Source: Ceraceosorus guamensis
Lineage: Eukaryota > Basidiomycota > Exobasidiomycetes > Ceraceosorales > Ceraceosoraceae
Length of the DNA: 64,000 nt
Assembly (NCBI RefSeq): GCF_003144195.1
Contig: NW_020290031.1
Location: 70,635-134,634, forward strand
Reading direction: 5' to 3'
Shown: piece by piece, positions 1 through 11,830 of the stretch
How positions within the stretch are numbered: the stretch's first letter is position 1
How the letters are laid out: each line of letters opens with the position of its first letter
Notes under the pieces: generated by a model
What the model saw: only the letters and a program-made list of their open reading frames with translations
Told to the model about the DNA's origin: nothing
Databases searched by the model: none
Program-made: the position numbers and the translations under genes

Positions 1-720
1 TTGCGAATGCGTTTGGGCGGTCGAAGGTCGATGTGTCGATTGTGCTGCACCGCGCACATTCGGAGGGCTGTAGTTCCTCATAGCGGCGACGCAGAGCTCT
101 ATGATGTGCGGCACTGTAGACTATGCTACTCTTGGACAGGATGTTGAAGCTCAGAGCACAGATACGAGGAGAGAGAGGGCGTGTGTCACCGGACGCCCGC
201 GCCCTGGAGCAGTGCGATGCTGACAGCTGGCATCGGCTCGTATTTGAGTTGCAAGTAAGGATGAATCTTGGACACGCACACAGTCGCCTTTGACAGACAA
301 ATTTGGAGCGAGTGCTGGCGAGGATGCGATGGCGAAAGTCGACAGTGAAAAATGCTAAGCTGAATCAAAGCATGTTCTGAATGGATTTGCTCACTTTGAA
401 TAACGCATCCATCGTCAAGGCGTGAGTCGTGAATGTGAGTCAAGAGTGGCTGTGTTCGATGCGCATCACGTGAAGCTTCCTTGGCCGCTGTAACGCAGAC
501 GGCCTTGGTGAGCTCCGCGCTCGAGATGACCTGCCGTTGCTTCTTTTGACTCACACAGACTCACACTCTCACACTCTTGACTCAAGGCTCTAGGATTTGT
601 GTCTGGCTTCTACTTTGCCGATATAAAAACCCTCCATGGCTACAACCCTGCAAGCAGGTGTTTGTCGAGAAGTAGGTGTGAGCCTTCGGTGTATGCTCGC
701 TGTGCGGAGAGTCGCGCGCA
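1..720. other. Upstream intergenic region of the METTL4-like gene
   Basis: No supported gene. The open frames on both strands are short and lack recognisable motifs. Between about 420 and 585 the DNA is rich in GACTCAC/GAGTCA-type words, the same word family seen in the other spacers of the window. The last 100 bases should contain the core promoter of the methyltransferase gene. Confidence 0.5.
621..628 (+). promoter_or_regulatory. TATA-like element upstream of the METTL4-like gene
   Basis: The run ATATAAAA lies about 93 bases before the chosen ATG at 721, a plausible distance for a fungal TATA box. The assignment rests on position and sequence only. Confidence 0.4.
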
Positions 721-2898
721 ATGGCGTTCGAAGGGGCTCGAAATGAAGCATTGGCGAGGAGTCCCCAGCACGAGTTCAAGAGCGATCCCAATGACACGAG
801 CGTCGTCCTCCATCTCGAACGCAATACCAGCAGAGAGACTGCGCCAGCTGATCAGATCGAGATGTACGTGGTAGACTCCGCAAGGCCCTTCCTCGATACC
901 TTGCCAGCGGGAACTCGTCTTTGGCTACCACGTCATCCTCCGACAGAGCAATTTAATGTGGAGTCTTGCGCAAAGCCATTCTCGCAAACCGCGTCGAATA
1001 CTAAACATGCTGCTCCACGCAAGAAGAGGAAGCTAGATGCTAGCACCATCGACCTGTTCTCCGACATTGGAGGAGAATGTCTGGAGCAAGTACGAATTCA
1101 CGTCACTCAGGGATCTCGAAACGAAAATCCGTGGTCTCTCAACCGTCATATCAGAGTCGACCTCCCACGCTCCGCTGAATGTGATGAGCGTGGCGCCCTT
1201 CCTGTGGCTGCATTTGGCCGCGACAAAGCAGGTCAAGCGGTCATCGACTGGCCCGCAATCGAGCAAAGGCAGTGCGACGCATCCTCACGGCAATTCCAGC
1301 ACGCTCTTCACGCCAAATCTCGGTCTGTACCCCAAGCCTCTGATCAGGTCCCATCAGGCACCGGTACAGCTGCATACACACTTTCTTTGGCTCATCGCCT
1401 CGTTCTGAATGAATCGAGTAGTCATGCTGAAGAGCTTGCAATCGCGACCACCGATGTACCCGACGGAGAACCATCCGAGCAAGGCGAGACGCGGCAGCCC
1501 ACGCTTCTCATGCCATGTCACTCTGGGTTTCTTCTGACGGACCTGCTCAAGAGTCAGCTGACGCTTCCAAGCGGGTTCCCGGAAGTGCTTCAATTCTGTG
1601 CGTGTATCACTTTGATCGAATGCGATGCTTCCAAAGCATGCGCTACTCGTGACTAACTCGGGCGCTACACTGCGTTTTTGCGTCCCTTGCGTCTCATATC
1701 GGTGCAGTGCATACAAGGCAACTTTCGCTGTTGCTTTTGGATCCACCCTATCCGAATGCTTCGGTCGCGAGAGCTAGCAAGCGCAACAAGCACAAGGAAG
1801 CCTACTCTCCAGTGCAAGATCTGTACGATCTCTGGAAGCTGAGAGATTGTGTCGCCCGACTTCTCAAGGCAGGCTCAGCTGAACGCTCATTGGCGCAAAA
1901 TGCGGGACTCAATTCACATTATGCGAAGGAACGGGCCACGCTCGTGGCGTGCTGGGTTACAAATGATGTGAGCAAGGGTGCCGATGTAGAGGGACGCCAA
2001 CATCTTGCTGATGACTATTCCTTAATCCCACGTTTGACGCACCCACACCGAGCAGCCCAAAGCTCGACACTTGATGCTCGGCAAGCTCTTCAAGTCATGG
2101 GATGTAGTTCCGATCGGCGAGATTGGCTGGCTCAAAGTGACCGCTTCATCTGCCTCAGAGGATACCAGCGACCCAGCTTCTGGCACAAATCGACGGCTTC
2201 CCTCAGATAATTTGGCATCCAGGCAGGACGACAACGGTTGCGTCAGTCAAGGTGGTCAATTAGTCATTTCACCAGAACTCGCCTTGCAGACGGGCAGGAA
2301 AAGCCACGAGGTCTTGCTTCTGGGCCGCTATGTCGGCGCAGCAGATTCCCAAAGCGTCGATGCGCGAGCAAGACGCATGGAGCTGGCTCGTGCTGAAGCT
2401 AGAGAGTGCGCCCAGAGGAGGACCGTCATCGTGTCCGTCCCTCTCGGACACAGTCGCAAACCGTACGTGTTTGGTGAGTGCTTCGATGCGCTAGCGCAAT
2501 GCACTGCAAAATAGTTGTCTATGCTTACCACGAAGACGGACGGCCTTGTTGTCGCCTTTTGCCTAGACGTTCTGAGGCCTCTACTGCCCCCACACCGGCA
2601 TCAAGACAGCCCGGTCGTCGTGGAATTATTCGCTCGCAACCTATGTGCGGGTCCAGTGTGGCGTTCGGACGTACACGAGTCAATAGACGGATTGCTCAAC
2701 GCAGTCTCAGAGCCGGATGTCAACACCAAAGGCAGAGCCAGAGACGAATTACGACCAGGCGCTGAGGCCGCCGTGCCATCCGGGACTGTTCAATCGCGTA
2801 GCCTCCAAAGAGGATGGTGGATAAGCATCGGAAACGAAGCCCCGCGTTTCAACATTGTAGGCGCGGGGTCTCCTGGATTGTCACGGACAGCGCGATGA
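721..2898 (+). CDS. METTL4: METTL4-like MT-A70 family N6-adenine methyltransferase
   Basis: Probable SAM-dependent adenine-N6 methyltransferase acting on DNA or snRNA in the nucleus. Four exons (721-1597, 1708-1967, 2056-2473, 2567-2898) join in phase to 628 residues. Exon 2 carries the catalytic motif as DPPY (residues about 304-307) followed by an N-x-S-V stretch typical of METTL4, then a TLVACWVTND strand. Exon 3 has the conserved G-W-L-K-V-T segment, a SHEVLLLGRY strand and GHSRKP. Exon 4 has ELFARNL (538-544) and G-W-x-I-S-I-G-N-E (about 601-609), the METTL4 C-terminal signature. A basic run KKRKL near residue 101 could be a nuclear signal. Oddities are Y instead of W in DPPW and an insertion of about 56 residues between ELFARNL and the final motif. 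The gene is convergent with TRAPPC11, with only 116 bases between stops. The family call is firm; the substrate is not known. Confidence 0.88.
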
Positions 2899-3014
2899 AA
2901 AAGCCCTCGACCAGGTGGAAGCAGCTTTCATTCGTGATTTTCCAGCACGATCTTGGCATTGGGGCGCCAATTCGGGGATGTAACATTCTGTGCAGTAGAG
3001 GGGTAATGTGCGTC

Positions 3015-6000
3015 TTATGCAACCTGACGATGTACTAGTATACTGAGCGCAGTGCCACTCTGTTCGGCAGCGAGCTGCGAGGGCGAAAGGACGGACGCCA
3101 GGCCGCCGTTCTGGTGCTCCGCTTTCAAGGCCCTTTGGCCGCCGCTAGAGATACCAGAACCAGTCGAGGGCCGCCACTTGACCTTGAGAGGGATCCCGAA
3201 TCCGGCGCGCTCGTTCATCACTATGGCTTGTGCTCCTACTTGAGCCTCAACGCCCATCTCCCTGGGGATGGAGGAAGGAGAAGGTGACCCATATTCATCC
3301 GAGCCCCGTGCATTGTTCGTGGAGGTCGGAGCAGCATTTGAAGAGGCTTCAGAGACAATCGAGGCAGTCGCAGCATGTCCAGGCTTTGCTGCTGCTTTGG
3401 TGCTCGCTGGGTAGAATCGAGGTCTCCTGTCCCATGCTCTAACGCGAGGAAGGACGAACCGACCTTCCGCTCGCGCAACCACTCGGACGGGAACGCTGCG
3501 CGTGCTTCGAGGCACCAGATTAGGAATACTCAAGGTGCGCGGACCTGCAAAGAAGAAGACCTCCGAAGAGTCCAGTCCGACGAAGACGTCTGCGGTCAAA
3601 GTTGGACTTGGATTTACGACCTACACGCAAGAGCGGGGGGATTGTGTCAGCAACTCAGCCCCTGCGATGTCGGGGAGAAGAATGGCCACTCACCGTAAAG
3701 AGCATCACAAAAGGCTGGTCCAGTAGAGCTACTGGTGGCGAAGCAACGAGCAGCCTTGCAGTCAAGTGAGGCGGTAGCAAAGCAGGTATCGGCAGGCGTG
3801 TCAAGTTCAGGCGGCTTGTAGGCGCCTCATTTGCATCCAGCCGTCTCCAAGCCACTGCAAGTACACCTGTAGGCCTTACGGTGCCGTCCGGTGACCAAGA
3901 AGAGGTGGTCGCCTCATGTCCAGCTCGTCCATTCGGAACTTCAGCGGCGCTGCGGTTCAGAACCTCGATCTCGTGCACTGTGCCCCATCGGTCGCCACCG
4001 CTCCATTCATCGTCCGTGATGGTTTGAGCTGCCTCGCTGAGATCGTATTTCTCCAACCGCAAGTGAGTGCTGCCGGGATCAAGCTCGAGAGCGACAGAGC
4101 TGATGAGAATCTTCTGTTCTCCAAGGATGTGCAGGCAAGAGGTCACGTTCGCCACTGTGCTATGCGAGGTATTCGAATCCACTTGGAATGCGTTGAAAGA
4201 GTCGCCTCCGTCTGACGACTCGTCTCCGATGGTAGAATCCGAGGCTTCGAGGAAGTGGTTCCTTGTGGGCGTCCTGGACAGCTCTTGTGGCGCATCTCGA
4301 GGCTCACGCCATGCCGCGCCATGGGTCGATGTGAACATGGCTCGAGCGTCCAGAGTTACAGAATGTGATGATTCGAATGTAAGAGGGTGAGGCTGAGGCG
4401 TTCCTCCGGGAGATCTAAGCAACGCGCTTTCCAAGCTTGCCGGAGGAATGCTGCGCACCGACACATCAACGAAGCGGGGAGCAGCATGTCCACAAGTGCG
4501 TACAAAGAAACGCTGAGTCTTCGTCTCGCGTGGCTGAAGTACTCCCAAGCTCATGTCTCGCACGTTCCGCTCATTAGTCTGAGCTGCCTCTGGCGTAACG
4601 AAGAGCACGTCTCTAGCCGCCTGCGCGATGAGAGCTGCATTAGTGCCCACGGGTGCAGGAGGTATGACAGCGTCCACGGTGCAGTGGAGACTCTCATCGT
4701 CCTGATTCGTGACTGCCACGTCGACGGGCGTCGCGTCGTCCAAGAACGCGACTGTGGGGTGTTCGATCTTGACGTCGACCCGATGTGGGCGCCTTCGAAA
4801 GCTGACTGACGCCGGATCGTCCGCATGAGCCAGGTACACGTACGATGCTTTGACTCCTTCGCTCGAGTCGCGAGGGCCCGACAGAGCGGAGTACCAGATG
4901 GGTTGCTCAGGCTCAGAGTAATGTTGCGGTCCAGCGAACGAGAAGTGGAGCTGCAGGGCAGTGTCGGTGGGAGGTGTATTGATCTGAGCGCGTAAAAATC
5001 GGATTGTCCGTGGCGTCTCCTGCGCGATGAAGCTGCCCTGGATCACTTTTAGCGAGCCTGGACTCCAACGTAAATCGCACGCTGCAGTCACCGACGACTC
5101 GTCGGTCTGGCCGTCGTCCACGCGAACTGCCTCGTCAAGCTTGAGCACTTGGGAGGTGGGTTGAGATGTCTGATCGATGCTACTATCGTGTGTGAGGACT
5201 ATTGGCGGCCTTTGCTCGTCATACCAAAGCATAAGCCTCTCGATTGGTACACCAGCGACGAAACTTGTTCGAGGCGCTGCAATCCGCACTTGAAAGTGGG
5301 CAATACTGCCGAGATCTGCTTGTGGGTTCATGAAGCTTGCTTCGACACTGAACAACCCATCGCTGAATCCGGACTGGATTTGCTGAGGCTGCGGGTGCGG
5401 CACCTCGCTCGCGTCGTCTTTCATTGACAGCCTTGAAAGAAGCGCTCCGAGTCGTTGACCTCGCTCCGCTCCTGCTGTAGGATCCAGCTGCACCCCGGGA
5501 CTAAGAAGTGCAACGAGCGCACGAAGCTCCGCGGAAGTGTCTTGCACATCCAATGCAACATCAGCCATAGCTTCGAGCACCTCCACAAGCGCGTGGTGTT
5601 CGTCTCGTGGATAATGCTCAACCACGCTTTCCAGAAAATTGACTGCTTGAGAGGAAGCGCCGGCAGATCTCTGCGCCTCTGCAATCTTGACTGCAAGCAG
5701 TGGAGCTGTATGAGTGAACCCAGCGCGCTTGGCGAGTTCGTCCGAGCGTAGGAAGGCCTGATGGCGTGAGGAGCTTCCCGCATCAGCAAAACTCTAGTCA
5801 GCCGCGGACATGTGTGACACTCACTTCCGCAATCAGTCCTGCGTGATCCACCTTCTTCTCGTGCTCAAGTACGCTCCAGCCGCCGGTAGCGGCGGCCAAG
5901 TCACTTCCTCTTGTCGACTCGACCTCATCCATGCGTTTGAAGCGTTGCCGCCGCTCTTCAGCGCAGAGTCCTGCCGCGTACCAGCACGCCGCTGGGCCTC

Positions 6001-7695
6001 TTGATTGCGCAAGGGGCACAAACGGAATTTTTGAGAGATGCGCCGGCAGGGGCGGCACCAGTTGTGGAAGGGCAGGCAGCTGAGATGCTCGGAGGGAAAG
6101 ATCTGTCAGATCACCCATCAAACGATATCTGGAGGTCGAAGAGGTAATTAGCGCTCAAGCTAGCAGGCTTGCAATGTGTCTGAAAGTTGAATGTGTCAAA
6201 CTCACTGCTTTCCCACCCAACTCCACCACTCCGCGCTTTCTGCGCCCATGCCCCAGCCCGCGCTCAGCTCCCCAAAGGTACCCAGATGCCGGGCGAATTG
6301 TGTAGAGGCGTCATCAGGTCTATCGTCATACAAGCAAAGTCTTGATATCCTCAAGCTGAGTGCATCAGCTAACACTTTCGCTTCTGCCCACCGTTTTGTG
6401 CGGGGTGGCAGAGCTGCAGTTGACCTCAGAAGCTCTAGCAGACCTGCGTACGCTGCCGCGTAATGGGTCAGTGCAGTCGGGACATCGCCGCTCAACTCCA
6501 GAAAGGTGCCGAGTTTGTATTCGTTTCGCGCTATCCAGCCATCTTTACTCAGAGGCGGTGTCGGAAGATCCGCGGAGCCAGACGTCCCACTTTTGATCAC
6601 ACGCATAGCATCGAGGACCGCAGAAGTATTTGGGGGATATCGCGAACGCTTTCTGCGAACGCGGCGGGCCTGCTCGGCGTAATAATCTATCGCGTTAGAA
6701 TGTAGCGCATTGTGTAGCGAGGTGAGAAAAGCTGACAGATCGGACCGGCCGACTGGGGTGAGGACGAAGAGGCTCGCTTTGGAGTCGAGCGACGAAGATC
6801 GTCTGATGTGCGATAATCGAGGTTCCAGTGTCGAGGACTCTGTGGTGCCAAGCAGTCGTCAAATGCTGGTCGCAGGCAATTGAAAGAGCCGCAAGACCCA
6901 CCTAGCATTTCTCGCTCGGTCAGGAGCACTACTGTCAACTTGATTCCTCGCTCGGACATCGTTCGTTTCCTCTCAGCGATGGCCTTGATCAGAGCTTCGT
7001 CGATTTCCTTCAGCTGCTGAGCATCCGAAGCTACCCCAACCTGCTCGTGCTCCGCTGTAGCGCGATCCTCTGTGTTTTGGGTCGATGCAGCTTTGTTCGA
7101 GAGTGCAGGTAGCACAGCCACCATCACCCACACTGCGCCTCTCTGCTCTCGGTGCCTCCTGAGCCAAAGCGGCGTCATGATGCCGTCAGGCCAAAGCGGC
7201 GAGGCCGGATGCGCCGGGCTCAAGGGCGATCGTGCAGGCTGAGCTGCTAGCACCGAGTGAGCTCGCGACTGAGCATCGTCTGGATCGTTGGATGAGGGCG
7301 GCGCGGTCAGGCCTCGGGGCAATGGACGGCTCTTCCGAACCGGCAGCCGATGATTCTGCGATAGCGGGGCATCCTTGTCAGATAATCGCAGCGAAATATC
7401 TGCAGCACAAACAACGACTCACGCTATCCACAAGAAGCGTCTTGAATGCTGTGCTCTTTGCTCTTGCAGGATCCCAAGGCGTGTCCCGACCTCGAGTAGC
7501 TACTAGAGCCCTCAGGTCCGCACAAAGTTGGGGGTACGCTGCGGTTGGAGGGACGAGCGAAGGGGCTGCATTGGTAGCAGCGCTTGTCCCAGCATGTTCG
7601 ACTCTTCCTTTCGGGCCTGCAAGAGGCGGGACGATCCCCGAAAGAATCAGCACTGGATAGTGGTGTGAGAGAAGATCCGGTGGATACGCGTTCAT
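3015..7695 (-). CDS. TRAPPC11: TRAPP complex subunit TRAPPC11 (foie gras / gryzun protein)
   Basis: Large subunit of the TRAPP complex, which acts in ER-Golgi traffic and autophagy. Six exons on the minus strand (7695-7423, 7355-6902, 6839-6206, 6128-5825, 5757-3694, 3620-3015) join in phase to 1444 residues, with introns of 62-77 nt. The start MNAYPPDLLSHHYPVLILSG matches the usual TRAPPC11 N-terminus. Exons 2-4 contain foie gras hallmarks: PLWLRRHREQ, DYYAEQARRVRRKRSRYPP, a GWIARNEYKLGTFLELSGD stretch and an RWAEAKVLADALSLRISR helix. Exons 5-6 hold beta-rich gryzun-type segments, ending in a FFFAGPRTLSIPNLVPRSTR strand pair. For the intron between exons 4 and 5, the acceptor at 5758 gives a 67-nt intron; a nearer acceptor would leave only 31 nt, so I rejected it. 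It faces kinesin-1 across a divergent 808-base spacer and converges on the methyltransferase gene. Confidence 0.9.
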
Positions 7696-8503
7696 GTTTC
7701 CGAGCTGAGCACCTATAACGGCGCGCGAGCGACGACAGTGAAGGACTGGAGGCACTACCTTCAATGTAACGTCAAGTGAGCGCGAAGATCAGTATAGCAA
7801 CCGGGCGAGGGTGCTTCTGATGTGGAGACGATGCTCGCTAACACCCGACGTGTGCAGGTCTTCCTCATCTTGGAGGTGCTATCAAGCTGGCTTGTGCCAC
7901 TTGGCGCAGCGGTAATAATGATAATGTTCACAACTTTGAATAATAACACTCAATTGACTGAATCACCAATCAAAATGAAATCTTGAAAGCACGTGTGCCC
8001 CTTCGAACTGATCACGTGCTCGAGTGTTGCTGTGCCATTTCGGGGTGCTCGTGCGCGCGCGCCCCGTGCCCGGTCCGCGGCTCCTGATGCAGCCAATCTT
8101 GAACAAGTTGCTGTTGCTGCTTTCAGGCGCTGCTCACTCAGATTCACGCGTGATTTGTGCTCGCAACACCCCGACTCACTACTACGTTGTGACCGTCTCT
8201 GCTGCTTGCACGTCCATCGCGTCCATCGCTTGCCCGCCTGACCGCCCCTTCTTGAGGTCGGCACATCGCTCGGGTCCAGTCTGCGCACGCACACCTCTTC
8301 GTCAAATTGTCCGGGTGGCACAATCGAGCTCGGCCAGTGACACGCGTTCCTGGCTGGCCTAACAGTCTGTCCGGACCTTTGACAACGCAAATTCATCGGC
8401 TGTCATCGTCCGCTCATCGGCGAGGGATACACCTCAAAGTTCCACACGATCTCATAGTCATTGATCCCTTTAGCCGCAGGATTCCAAATCTGCAGCGCGC
8501 ATC
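7696..8503. other. Divergent promoter region between TRAPPC11 and kinesin-1
   Basis: This 808-base spacer lies between two outward-facing start codons and must hold both promoters. An AT-rich stretch (about 7905-7980, with several TAATAATGATAAT-like words) lies nearer TRAPPC11, and a CG-rich run (about 8045-8085) lies nearer kinesin. No TATA box stands out and no gene is supported. Confidence 0.5.
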
Positions 8504-11500
8504 ATGTCAGGCAATGTCAAAGTAGTGTCGCGGTGCGTATGCGTTGCACAGTGAACTGGTTGCCAGCGATTCTGAAAACTTAGACCTGCCGCGCAACCTT
8601 TCACTCTCCTCCTGTACAGGTTCCGTCCTCCCAACTCCCTCGAGCTGAAGGAGGGTGGGGACATCGTAGTGGATTTCGATGACTCGGAGGGTACCACAGT
8701 CAAACTTAGAAATGGCCCGACTTCAGGTCCGGAAGCCGCCGGCTTCACGTTCGACCGCGTCTTTCCGATGGGCACTCATCAACAGGACGTGTTCGAATAC
8801 GGTATCAAAGAGACTGTGGATGGTGAGTTGAGCACCCCATGGGAGTGCTAGCAGTCAAACGATACACAGCTGACATTATCCTGGCTCCGCCACAGATGTC
8901 CTCAATGGTTACAATGGCACCATCTTTGCCTATGGTCAGACGGGTTCGGGCAAGACCTTCACCATGATGGTATGTACTTCAGCTGTGGCAGCCCTGAACC
9001 CGTGTCATGTTGCTAATGCATGCGTGGCTGGCGAAACAGGGATCTGACATCGATAGTGAGGACCTCAAAGGTATCATCCCTCGTATCACCGAACAGATCT
9101 TTACCAATATCGCAATCAGCCCGCCACACTTGGAATACCTTGTCAAAGTCTCGTACATGGAGATTTACATGGAGCGCATTCGAGACTTGTTGGCCCCGCA
9201 GAATGACAATCTGCAGATTCATGAAGAGAAGAGTCGAGGCGTCTACATCAAGGGCTTGTCAGACTACTACGTATCGGATCAGTCTGAAGTGTACGAAATC
9301 ATGCGCCAGGGTGGCTTGGCTAGGGCGGTGTCCTCGACAAGTGCGTCGCTTGGTCTCATGTCGGTTTCGCTTGCTGGAGAAGAGTACTCATCCCACAATC
9401 TCCGTTGCTGTTGCATGCAGACATGAACGCCGAATCATCGCGCTCGCACTCAATCTTTCTGGTGACCATTCAGCAGAGAAACACCGAGACGGGCTCGCAG
9501 AAGTCAGGAAATTTGTACCTTGTCGACTTGGCAGGCTCAGAGAAGGTTGGCAAGACAGGAGCATCGGGTCAGACGTTAGAGGAGGCAAAGAAGATCAACA
9601 AGAGTCTCAGTGCTTTGGGAATGGTCATCAATGCTCTAACAGACGGCAAGGTAAGTCCTGATCGCTGACAGCATTTCCCCATTCATCATGGTCTCACCTG
9701 CTCACCTCTCTTCATGAAGTCTTCCCACATTCCTTACAGAGATTCCAAATTGACACGTATCCTTCAGGAATCGCTTGGAGGTAATTCGCGCACCACTTTG
9801 ATCATCAATTGCTCGCCCTGCTACTACAATCAGGACGAGACCATATCAACTCTTCGCTTCGGTGTTCGTGCCAAGTCGATCAAGAACAAGGCGCGCGTCA
9901 ATGCCGAGCTATCTCCCGCAGAACTCAAGGCTTTGCTCAAAAAGGCGCAGGCCGACGCTGCCCGTCAGCAAGCCTACATTACTGCTCTGGAGACCGAGGT
10001 CAAGCGATGGCGAAGCGGCGCACAAGTCGCGGAGAGCGAGTGGGCAGATCTCTCAAAGGTCGTCGTTGGTGCATCTGCCGGAGAATCCGGTACCATTGCA
10101 CCTGCTTCCGCCTCTCGACCTCCGTCGACTAGACCAATCACGCCTGCTATCGAGGCTCTTCGCGAGTCAAGACCAGAAACACCCTCAAGCGGATCGATGG
10201 ACAAGGATGAGCGGGATGAGTTCTTGCGGCGCGAGAACGAGTTGGCAGATCAGGTCACTGAGCGCGAGAACGCTCTCAAGGAGACGCGAGCCAAGCTGCA
10301 GGAAGCTGAAGACGAGCTTGCATTCCTCCGCGAGCGCGAAGCCGAACTCAGCGAAACCAATAAGACTTATGCCAAAGACTCGGAAGAGCTCAAGCTTGCC
10401 CATGACAGGCTCATTTACGAACACAAGGAGACCACGATCAGTGTGGACATTTTGAAAGAGCAGATTCAGGACCTGCACACAGAAATCGAGGATCTCCGCA
10501 GGAGCGCCAACGAGCCTGGACGCAGTGCTACTGGTGTCGGGCAGAGTGCCGATCCCGCTCAAGCGGACAGGGATCGGAAGAAAGCAGAGCTTGTGGGTCA
10601 GATGATGGAGGGCTACACTGCGGGTGCTTTCACAGCTCTAGAGCAACAGGTGCGGGAGTCTCTTTCCAAGCTGGACCTGGTCGCTGGCGATAAGGGAAAT
10701 TTATCCTCTGAAGACATTGCAAAGATCAAAGGGCTGTTCGACGATTCGCAATCAGTGGCTCGCGAGAATACCGAGCGTGCGCAGCAGGCAGAGGAGCAGA
10801 ACAAACTCCTCGCACAAAGCAGAGACGAGCTGGAGGACCGCTTTGCAAAACTCGAAGCCGAGTACGATGAATTGCTCGACAAGACGATGCAGAACGATGA
10901 GACGAACGCAACTGGCTACAATGACGCTGCCCAAGAGGTTCGTCTGAAGCTGGAGGCGCAGTATGCCAGCAAGAGGGAGGCACACCTAGGCGAGATTGCG
11001 GATCTTAAACGACAACTCGAGCTTCGCGCCAACGAGAAAGCCAAATTGCAGAACAATCACGAGGTGCTGCGCTCCGCGTATGACGAGCTCAAGCGCGCTC
11101 TGGCTGTCACTTCCGCCGCTGCAGATGGAGGCAAGAATCTGGCTGAGGAAGCTCGCGAGATGGAGAGAGTGCGTCGCTCGATGACCACGCAGTTGGCAGA
11201 GTTCGACAACATGCGTAAGAACTTGATGCGTGACCTGCAGAATCGCTGCGAGAAGGTGAGTTGGTGTAGCTTGAGATTCGCATCCGTTGAACAACGTGAA
11301 ATCCGCTGAATCCTGGACTGGCCGCGCAGGTTGTTGAGCTCGAGCTTGCCCTTGACACGACGCGCGAGCACTCCAACAATTTGATTCGCAACTCCAACGT
11401 CAAGTCTCAGGCGAAGAAGATGGCGCACCTGGAGCACAACCTCAACAATCTCGTTCGCGTTCAGAAGAGCTTGGTTGACCAGAACACACAGCTTAAGAAA

Positions 11501-11830
11501 GACATCAACGCCAGCACAAAGAAGCTGATGAACAGACAGGATCGCATCGCACAATTGGAGCAACAATTCGCCGAGGCTCAGGCGGATCTAAAGCGAGCCA
11601 ACGAAAGATTCGACGACCAAGTTGCCAACCTCAAGCAAGCCATGAGTCACAGACAGGCAAAACCTGCAGGAGCTCAGACTGGGGCAGCTCTTGGCTTTGG
11701 CCGCATCGCGAAACCTATCCGCGGTGGTGGGCCTATTGGACAGCCGGGACCCCAACCTGGACCTGGCGCAGCTGCCCAAGGACTTCGTCATCCGGGTATT
11801 GCGAGCGCGCAAGCCCAGTCTATCGAGTGA
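8504..11830 (+). CDS. Conventional kinesin-1 heavy chain
   Basis: Plus-end-directed microtubule motor for long-distance transport; the homologue of Ustilago Kin2 and Neurospora Kin. Seven exons (8504-8532, 8620-8822, 8896-8969, 9040-9340, 9421-9650, 9720-11255, 11330-11830) join in phase to 957 residues, the normal length for fungal kinesin-1. The motor domain is N-terminal: P-loop GQTGSGKT at about 91-98, switch I N-x-x-SSRSH at 205-212, switch II DLAGSEK at 238-244, then [18 protein letters not shown]. Long heptad-rich coiled coils follow (about 350-890). The tail carries the autoinhibitory motif [10 protein letters not shown], with IAK at about 917-919, which is diagnostic of conventional kinesin. 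The tail ends in a Gly/Pro/Ala-rich stretch. As usual for fungi, no light chain is expected (family knowledge). The first coding exon is only 29 bases. Confidence 0.96.

Noticed and set aside
5794-5824. A 31-nt intron between TRAPPC11 exons 4 and 5
   Set aside because: Too short for splicing; a later acceptor in the same phase gives 67 nt and a better conserved junction.
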